NCBI GenBank assembly: GCA_038744785.1
Contig: JBCDLX010000001.1
Span: 62,001 to 126,000 of the forward strand
Direction: 5' to 3'
DNA from: Ovoidimarina sp038744785
Lineage (GTDB): Bacteria; Pseudomonadota; Alphaproteobacteria; Rhodobacterales; Rhodobacteraceae
Length of the DNA: 64,000 nt
Part shown: positions 58,255 to 64,000 of the stretch, piece after piece
Layout of the letters: each line of letters starts with the position of its first letter
How positions within the stretch are numbered: the first letter of the stretch is position 1
Made by a program: the position numbers and the translations under genes
Notes under the pieces: model-generated
Seen by the model: only the letters and a program-made list of their open reading frames with translations
Database searches by the model: none
Told to the model about the DNA's origin: nothing

Positions 58255-61065
58255 TTATCGTCCGATATTCCACCAGCCCTTGCGGCGCGGCTTGTCGTTT
58301 TTGTTCTCACCGCCGTTTGCAGTCTCGAGTACGGGTTCCGGATCGGCTTTGACTGCTTCCTCGGCCTGCGTTGCGGGCTCCGCCACTGGCGTGGAATCCG
58401 GTTCCGTAACTGGATCCTCGACCGTTGCCGCGGACGAAGCGTCTGCCGTTTCCGCAGGCAACTCTGCCGGTGGTCCCTCTGCTTTTGGCTTGCGGCGCGC
58501 ACGCGATCGCTTGGGTTTTGCCGTCTGATCGTCCGAAGGTATATCCTCTGCCGGGACAACTGCTGCGTCAGTGGCGGTTTCCTCCGCCGTTTCCGTATCC
58601 TTGTCTGCTTTGCTCTTACGGCGTGAACGGCTACGTTTGGGCTTCGGTTTCTCCTCAGCAGGGTCGGTTTCTGCTTCTGCGGCCCCGGCAGCCAGAGCCA
58701 TGCCATCGCTCGGCTCTGATATCGCGTCGGGTTCGGCCGTTGCGCCCTCTTCAATGGGCGCAGCATCGTTCTGGCCGTCCTCAGGCTGGCCACCGCCACC
58801 CCGACGACGGCGACGACGCCGGCGTTTCTTCTTTGGAGGGCTTTCACCCTCTGTGGCATCGGTTGCTTCCTCGACCTCCAATACCTCGGCTTCTGCCGCT
58901 TCATCGACATCTGCCATGATCGAAGCGTCGACCGAGACGACAGGCGCGGCCTCGCGCACGGGCCGGGTTGCCGTTTTAAACTTTTCCATCGAGAAATCGG
59001 GACTGACAAGGAACGGATCCCCTTCGATCCGCACGCTCATCCCATAGCGCTCTTCGATCCCGGCGATGTGCTCGCGCTTCTGGTTAACGAGGAAATTCAC
59101 AATGCCAACCGGCGCTTTAACCAGCACCTCGCGCGACCGCCGCCGCGTGCCTTCCTCTTCGATCTGGCGCAAAATTGTGAGTCCAAGGCTGTCGTCGGAC
59201 CGCACAAGCCCGGTGCCATGACAATGCGGGCAAGGCTGCGTTGTTGCCTCAAGCATGCCGGGGCGCAAACGCTGGCGGCTCATTTCCATCAGGCCGAAGC
59301 CGGAAATACGGCCGACCTGGATGCGCGCGCGGTCGGTCTTCAACCTTTCTTTGAAGCGTTTCTCGACCGCGGCATTGTTCTTGCGCTCGTCCATGTCGAT
59401 GAAGTCGATCACGATCAGCCCGGCAAGGTCCCGCAGGCGCAGTTGCCGCGCCACCTCTTCTGCGGCTTCGAGGTTCGTCTTAAGCGCGGTATCTTCGATC
59501 GAGCCTTCTTTCGTGGCGCGTCCCGAGTTCACGTCGATTGCAACCAGCGCTTCGGTCACACCGATCACGATATACCCGCCGGATTTTAGCTGGACCGTCG
59601 GATTGAACATGCCGCCCAGGTAGCTTTCGACCTGGTAACGCGCGAAAAGCGGCATCGTGTTGGTGTAGTGTTTTACGTTCTTGGCGTGGGACGGCATGAT
59701 CATCTTCATGAAGTCCTTCGCGGTGCGATAGCCTGTTTCGCCCTCTACGAACACTTCGTCGATCTCGCGATTGTAAAGATCGCGGATCGATCGTTTGATC
59801 AGGTTTCCTTCCTCATAGATCTTTGCCGGGGCAATGGATTTAAGCGTCAGTTCACGGATCTGTTCCCAAAGACGCCCAAGGTATTCGTAGTCGCGCTTGA
59901 TCTCGGTCTTCGTCCGCTTGGCACCCGCCGTGCGCACGATCAGCCCGGCCCCTGTCGGGACTTCGATCTCGGACGCGATCTCTTTCAGCTTCTTGCGGTC
60001 TGCGGCGTTGGTAATTTTGCGGCTGATGCCACCGCCGCGCGCGGTGTTGGGCATCAGAACGCAGTACCGGCCAGCGAGCGAAAGATAGGTGGTTAGTGCG
60101 GCCCCCTTGTTGCCGCGCTCTTCCTTGACGACCTGCACCAGCAGGATCTGGCGAACCTTGATGACTTCCTGGATCTTGTATTTGCGCGGCCGGGGCTTCC
60201 GGCGCGGCCGGATTTCTTCGGCGACATCCTCTTCGGCCACGGACTCGATCGTATCATCGCGCTCGGTGGCAGCGCTTTTTGGTTCTTCGTCCTCGTCGTC
60301 GGCTTCATCCGCGTCGCTGGCGGTTGCGGCCGTATCGCCGTCGACTTCGGCAGCCTCTGGCTCGGCAATGGCTTCGCCATCATCTTCGGACACGGACGGT
60401 TCATCGTTGGTCGCCTCTTCGGTCTCCGGCTGAGCCAAATTCTCATCCGCAGGCGCGTCCGACGCGTCTTCGGCAATCGGGGCCTCCGCTGCACCCTCGG
60501 TCACCGGCTCGTCGGCGTCAGGGGCTTCGGCCACCTCTTCCTCGGGCTCTTCTACCGGGGTTTCGCCGACACGTTCCATCGGTGACAGGCCCTCGATGTC
60601 GTCGCCTTCGGGCTCGACGACATCCATGCCGGGGATCCCGGCCTCGGGCTCGCGGGTCTCAACCGCATCATCGTTTACGGCTTCTGCCGCCTTGGACTTC
60701 GATCTTCCCCGGCCGCCACGTGACCGCGAGCGGCGCTTGGGTTTCTCTTCCTCGTCCTCTTCGGCCTCGGCGCGGGCATACGCTGCCTCTTCGGCCAACA
60801 GCGCTTCACGATCGGCAACCGGGATCTGATAATAGTCAGGATGGATTTCGGAGAATGCGAGGAACCCATGACGGTTTCCTCCGTAATCCACAAACGCCGC
60901 CTGAAGGGACGGTTCGACACGCGTCACTTTGGCGAGATAGATGTTGCCAGCTAGTTGGCGCTTGTTTTCGCTTTCAAAGTCGAATTCCTCGACCTTGTTT
61001 CCGTCAACCACCACGACGCGGGTCTCTTCCGCATGGGTGGCGTCGATGAGCATCTTTTTAGACAT
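58255..61065 (-). CDS. rne: Ribonuclease E
   Basis: This 936-residue endoribonuclease starts MSKKMLIDATHAEETRVVVV. The S1 domain is interrupted at about residues 92-303 by an acidic and Arg-rich insert (EEEKPKRRSRSRGGRGRSKS and a long Glu/Asp/Ala stretch), then resumes at KYKIQEVIKVRQILLVQVVK. The catalytic DNase I-like part has GGYIVIGVTEALVAIDVNSG and IVIDFIDM. The zinc link CPHCHGTG joins dimers into tetramers. The C-terminal third is low-complexity with basic RNA-binding patches (KKKRRRRRRRRG). It is the core of the RNA degradosome. The start lies 396 bases from the next gene upstream, so a long leader is possible. Confidence 0.95.
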   Translation of the reverse strand: MSKKMLIDATHAEETRVVVVDGNKVEEFDFESENKRQLAGNIYLAKVTRVEPSLQAAFVDYGGNRHGFLAFSEIHPDYYQIPVADREALLAEEAAYARAEAEEDEEEKPKRRSRSRGGRGRSKSKAAEAVNDDAVETREPEAGIPGMDVVEPEGDDIEGLSPMERVGETPVEEPEEEVAEAPDADEPVTEGAAEAPIAEDASDAPADENLAQPETEEATNDEPSVSEDDGEAIAEPEAAEVDGDTAATASDADEADDEDEEPKSAATERDDTIESVAEEDVAEEIRPRRKPRPRKYKIQEVIKVRQILLVQVVKEERGNKGAALTTYLSLAGRYCVLMPNTARGGGISRKITNAADRKKLKEIASEIEVPTGAGLIVRTAGAKRTKTEIKRDYEYLGRLWEQIRELTLKSIAPAKIYEEGNLIKRSIRDLYNREIDEVFVEGETGYRTAKDFMKMIMPSHAKNVKHYTNTMPLFARYQVESYLGGMFNPTVQLKSGGYIVIGVTEALVAIDVNSGRATKEGSIEDTALKTNLEAAEEVARQLRLRDLAGLIVIDFIDMDERKNNAAVEKRFKERLKTDRARIQVGRISGFGLMEMSRQRLRPGMLEATTQPCPHCHGTGLVRSDDSLGLTILRQIEEEGTRRRSREVLVKAPVGIVNFLVNQKREHIAGIEERYGMSVRIEGDPFLVSPDFSMEKFKTATRPVREAAPVVSVDASIMADVDEAAEAEVLEVEEATDATEGESPPKKKRRRRRRRRGGGGQPEDGQNDAAPIEEGATAEPDAISEPSDGMALAAGAAEAETDPAEEKPKPKRSRSRRKSKADKDTETAEETATDAAVVPAEDIPSDDQTAKPKRSRARRKPKAEGPPAELPAETADASSAATVEDPVTEPDSTPVAEPATQAEEAVKADPEPVLETANGGENKNDKPRRKGWWNIGR

Positions 61066-61461
61066 ATTGACTTTCGGCACGCGCGGCATGGCCTTTGCCC
61101 TGGCGGAGAAAGGCACTTCGCAGCGTGACTGTTTGGGGCGAAGGTGCCGGGAACGCCGAACGGCCGGGCCGGTGTGGCCCCCTGGGTCCGCCTCGTCTCC
61201 GCTCGCACCATCACGTTTCTTCTCCGACGTCCGACGGGACGCCAATTCATTCGCCCGGCGGCGTTGCGCGCGCAGGCATTCTCCTGACCCTCTGCGGGTC
61301 GATCTTCCATGTTTCAGAACAGTCCGTTAACCGCGGAACCTCAAGCTCCGAAACAGCGAAACCAATGCGGGTCCATCATCCAATCGCGGCCCGTCCCATC
61401 CTTCTAAGGCGAAGTTGTGCAGATTGACAATCGAAAACAGACGAAATCCCCGCCGGGGGCA
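61066..61461. other. Leader and promoter region upstream of rne
   Basis: No gene is convincing here. On the minus strand TTGTCA-N18-TAGAAG (61430 down to 61401) could be a promoter; it would leave a leader of over 300 bases before rne, reminiscent of the long self-regulating rne leader of enterobacteria. A weak GC hairpin lies at the left end of the upstream nuclease gene. Confidence 0.35.
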
Positions 61462-62268
61462 CTAGAGCTCGAAATCGAGAATGAGTGGACGGTGGTCTGA
61501 AACTTCCGGTTCTGCCGGTACATCGAAGCCAGAAACACGGATCTCTTGCGAGACAAGCATGTAGTCGGCGTAGCGCTGCGGCTTTGTGTAGAGAGAGGTG
61601 CGGGTGTCCGCGTGGCCGCGACCGGTCACAAGATCGCTAAGGCCGATGGCGGCCAGTTCATCGAACATCGGATTGTCGGGTAAGACGTTCAGATCTCCCG
61701 CCAAAATGCAGGGCTCCCCAGGCCTGCGGATCTCTGCCAGAAACGCGATCACGCGTACGCTTTGGGCCCGGCGTGCGGGCGTGTCGCCTTTTCCGGAAGG
61801 GTCGCGAAGACCGTGAAATTGCGCGATCAGCACCGTGCGCCCACTGGAAGGGTCCCATATACGCTGCGCCATGATCGCGCGCGGCACGGGTTCGGCGCCC
61901 CAGCCATTCGGTCGGAACGTTCCGTGGGCAAAATCATGGCGTTGGGCCGTAACCGCCAGATGAGGGGCGACCCATGACGCGATGCCATGCTCGGACAAGA
62001 CCGGCCTTTTCCCGTCGGAAAGGTTTCCCCGCGCGGCGGGCGCGAAAGAGGCCTGGTGCGTCGGCAAGAGCGCTGAGACGTCGGCGTAGAGGTCCGAGCG
62101 TTGGGAAAGAGTGCGAAACGGATCCTTGTATTCAAGCCATTCAGGGCTTGCGACGGGTGCGCGTATGACCTCTTGCAAGCAAAGGATGTCGGACCCGACA
62201 CGTGGTACCCAATCCGACAGGGCAGACCATTCCCGCCCGCCCCAGGCATTCAGACTGACAATGCGCAT
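61462..62268 (-). CDS. Endonuclease/exonuclease/phosphatase-family protein
   Basis: This 268-residue soluble EEP-fold protein has SLNAWGG (Asn), ILCLQEV (Glu), FHGLRDPSGKGDTPARRAQS, CILAGDLNVLPDNP, and SDHRPLILDFEL (Asp-His) as metal and catalytic motifs. Members include DNA repair nucleases and phosphodiesterases; the substrate cannot be told. It starts 6 bases after the DctD-like gene ends, so it is probably in one transcript with it. Confidence 0.88.
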   Translation of the reverse strand: MRIVSLNAWGGREWSALSDWVPRVGSDILCLQEVIRAPVASPEWLEYKDPFRTLSQRSDLYADVSALLPTHQASFAPAARGNLSDGKRPVLSEHGIASWVAPHLAVTAQRHDFAHGTFRPNGWGAEPVPRAIMAQRIWDPSSGRTVLIAQFHGLRDPSGKGDTPARRAQSVRVIAFLAEIRRPGEPCILAGDLNVLPDNPMFDELAAIGLSDLVTGRGHADTRTSLYTKPQRYADYMLVSQEIRVSGFDVPAEPEVSDHRPLILDFEL

Positions 62269-62274
62269 GTTGGC

Positions 62275-63603
62275 TTAGAGATAGTCCGAACGTTGCAGCC
62301 CGTACTTGGCCATTTTCTCGTTCAGGGTCCGTCGCGGCAGGCAAAGCTCTTCCATGACCGAGGCGATCGAGCCTTTGTGGCGCCGCATCGTATTGTCGAT
62401 CAGCGTCCTTTCGAAGGCTTCGACATACTCTTTGAGCGGCTTGCCTTCGGTCGTCATGGCGGGTGCAGCGGCCTCGTCATCGGCCATCAGAAGCGATGCG
62501 ATCGTGCCGGTGCCCCGGCGGCTTTGCAGGACGGCGCGCTCGGCGACATTCACCAATTGCCGGATATTGCCGGGCCACGGGGCTTGAAGAAGCTGCGCGG
62601 CCTCTTGCGCTCCCATCTGCGGAGCCTCGCAGCCATACTCTTCCGCGAATTGCTCGGCAAATCGGCCAAACAGCGTCAGCACATCTTCACCGCGCGTCCG
62701 TAAGGGAGGGATTGTCAGCTTCATCGCCGCAAGCCGATAGTATAGATCCGGACGCAGCACATCCTCGCAAGTTTTGCCCTGCGCCTGCAGGTTCGAGATT
62801 GCAAAGATGCGCGTTTCGGGCGGCGTCCCCTGATCATTGATCCAATGCAAGAGCTGCCCTTGCAGGAGTTCTGACAAAGCGTCGATATCTTCAAGAACCA
62901 GCGTTCCGCCGCGTGCCTCTTCGACAAGCGGGATCAGGCCGCCTTCGTCCAGCGGGCCAAACAGGCGTTTTCCCAATCGTTCTTCGTCAAGCGACGCACA
63001 GGAAAAAAGCACGAACTTACGGCGCGGGTTCGCCCCGACCGCGTGCAGAGCGTGGGCGACCAACGTCTTGCCCGTACCGGTTTCCCCGTCGATCAGCACA
63101 TGACCGTCGGCCTGGCCAAGGTCCAAAATGTCCTCACGCAGCCGGTCCATAACCGGAGAGGCACCGACAAGCTTGTTCATGAAGGTGCCATCGCCCAATT
63201 CGCGACGCAGTGCTCGGTTGTCCAAGGTCAATCGACGGTTGTTTGTTGCCTTTTTTGCAAGTTCGGTCATCCGATCGGGGTTAAATGGCTTCTCAAGGAA
63301 GTCATACGCACCGACCCGCATTGCTTCGACCGCCATCGGCACATCGCCATGGCCGGTGATCATGATGACGGGAAGACCTGAATCCACGCTCATCAGTTTC
63401 TTGAGAAACTGCATGCCGCCCATGCCGGGCATTTTGATATCGGACACAACGACGCCGGGATAGTCTTGCCCAACCGCTTTAAGCGCATCTTCCGCACTGG
63501 CGAATGTTTCGGTATCGAAACCTGACAATGCCAGCCACTGGCTGATCGATTGCCGCATGTCCTGTTCATCGTCCACGATGGCGATCTTCATCGATTGGGC
63601 CAT
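62275..63603 (-). CDS. DctD-like response regulator lacking the GAFTGA motif
   Basis: This is a 442-residue NtrC-class regulator. Receiver domain: D55 in VVSDIKMPGMGG, with TGH and EKPF. AAA+ domain: Walker A GETGTGKT (173-180), a Walker B-like GGTLVLEDIDAL, and RPDLYYRLAAMKLTIPPLR. C-terminal Fis-type helix-turn-helix: IASVMEELCLPRRTLNEKM. Where sigma-54 activators have GAFTGA, the sequence reads RLFGPLDEGGLIPLVEEARGG, so contact with sigma-54 is probably lost. AGGAGG precedes the start at 63603. The kinase gene upstream ends 11 bases away. Dct systems sense C4-dicarboxylates. Confidence 0.88.
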   Translation of the reverse strand: MAQSMKIAIVDDEQDMRQSISQWLALSGFDTETFASAEDALKAVGQDYPGVVVSDIKMPGMGGMQFLKKLMSVDSGLPVIMITGHGDVPMAVEAMRVGAYDFLEKPFNPDRMTELAKKATNNRRLTLDNRALRRELGDGTFMNKLVGASPVMDRLREDILDLGQADGHVLIDGETGTGKTLVAHALHAVGANPRRKFVLFSCASLDEERLGKRLFGPLDEGGLIPLVEEARGGTLVLEDIDALSELLQGQLLHWINDQGTPPETRIFAISNLQAQGKTCEDVLRPDLYYRLAAMKLTIPPLRTRGEDVLTLFGRFAEQFAEEYGCEAPQMGAQEAAQLLQAPWPGNIRQLVNVAERAVLQSRRGTGTIASLLMADDEAAAPAMTTEGKPLKEYVEAFERTLIDNTMRRHKGSIASVMEELCLPRRTLNEKMAKYGLQRSDYL

Positions 63604-63613
63604 CACCGGCCTC

Positions 63614-64000
63614 CTATTCCGCCGCCTGCGCCCCCGACGCATTGTAAAGGGGCAGTCTAATCTCAAAAACCGCGCCGCCTGCCCGCCCGTTGCGCGCAGT
63701 CAGCCGTCCGCCAAGGTCGTTGACGATACCGGAAGAAATGGCAAGGCCCAGTCCGACCCCATCGCCCGGGGCCTTGGTCGTATAGAAAGGTTCAAACAGG
63801 CTATCGAGATCTTCGATGCCATGGCCGTTGTCCCGTACCGAGATCAGCACCGTTTCACCGCCTGTCAGCAGGATCTCAAGCTTTGCCTGCGAGACGCCTT
63901 CTGTCGCGTCCAGCGCATTGCGAAGAAGGTTGATCAGCACCTGTTCAAGCCGCCCCTGATCCGCCATGACAATCACCGGATCTGTTGGCAATTGCCGCGC
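63614..64000 (-). CDS. DctB-like sensor histidine kinase, C-terminal part (cut by window edge)
   Basis: This 128-codon fragment is open to the window end on the right, so the N-terminus is missing. It holds the ATPase domain of a histidine kinase: N-box DQGRLEQVLINLLRNALDAT, ISVRDNGHGIED (D-box), FEPFYTTKAPGDGVGLGLAI (F/G boxes) and GGRLTARNGRAGGAVFEIRL. It partners the DctD-like regulator directly downstream. The His-containing part and the sensor domain lie outside the window. Confidence 0.88.
   Translation of the reverse strand, partial: ARQLPTDPVIVMADQGRLEQVLINLLRNALDATEGVSQAKLEILLTGGETVLISVRDNGHGIEDLDSLFEPFYTTKAPGDGVGLGLAISSGIVNDLGGRLTARNGRAGGAVFEIRLPLYNASGAQAAE

Noticed and set aside
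62275..63603. A standard sigma-54 activator call
   Set aside because: The GAFTGA loop needed for sigma-54 contact is missing, so the default functional label would mislead.
1..64000. CRISPR arrays, insertion sequences, prophage or rRNA genes
   Set aside because: No regularly spaced repeats, transposase motifs, phage structural genes or rRNA sequence were seen on reading either strand.

Overview
The window looks like chromosome from a marine alphaproteobacterium of the family Rhodobacteraceae (Roseobacter group). The basis is a DddP-type DMSP lyase, an AcuI-type acryloyl-CoA reductase, a TrgA/TrgB pair, a circularly permuted (two-piece) tmRNA gene, an MbfA iron exporter under an Irr-like palindrome, an RNase E with a long acidic insert in its S1 domain, and two Hint-domain proteins of the kind common in this family. 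No phage, insertion sequence, CRISPR array or rRNA operon was seen. Both edges cut genes: a YceI-family gene on the left and a DctB-like histidine kinase on the right.

Left third (1-20 kb). YceI-family proteins are followed by the rpsF-rpsR-rplI operon with a clear terminator, a Hint protein, a TetR regulator overlapping a membrane fatty acid hydroxylase, and glnB-glnA. Next come the two NAD(P)HX repair enzymes as separate genes, a second Hint protein, and tRNA-Leu(UAG). A regulatory patch follows: an AraC regulator, a Tat-exported aldo/keto reductase, a LysR regulator, a small HNH-like gene, and a signalling set made of a LuxR-type response regulator, a secreted molybdopterin-fold protein without cysteines, and a hybrid histidine kinase.

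Middle (20-34 kb). The most notable element is a minus-strand operon at 20.0-24.5 kb. It starts with a guanidine-I (ykkC) riboswitch and encodes a binding protein, permease and ATPase, then a ureohydrolase of the agmatinase superfamily, and last an overlapping 140-residue protein with six alternating histidines near its N-terminus. I read it as a guanidine import and hydrolysis operon whose last gene is a candidate nickel-handling factor. After it come tig (trigger factor), a DUF3445 haem-protein-like gene, dddP coupled to an Fe(II)/2-oxoglutarate dioxygenase-like gene, an alpha/beta hydrolase-OsmC fusion, bioY and a DUF6314 gene.

Right half (34-64 kb). This part holds purB, a lone fliG, a stress-type run (photolyase, cyclopropane fatty acid synthase, trgA, trgB), a cysteine-desulfurase-like gene, and acuI, which would complete acrylate use after DddP. 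It continues with DinB, an orphan polyamine-type binding protein, mbfA, ssrA, chrB-chrA, sspB, fumC, and a ccdA-hydrolase-P450 run. The window ends with a TusA-like gene, rne, and a DctB/DctD-like two-component pair whose regulator lacks the sigma-54 contact motif. ssrA and sspB belong to one pathway: trans-translation tagging and delivery of tagged proteins to ClpXP.

Family names come from recognising motifs and sequence by eye. No database search was run. Start sites were chosen from ribosome-binding sites, overlaps and known family N-termini.
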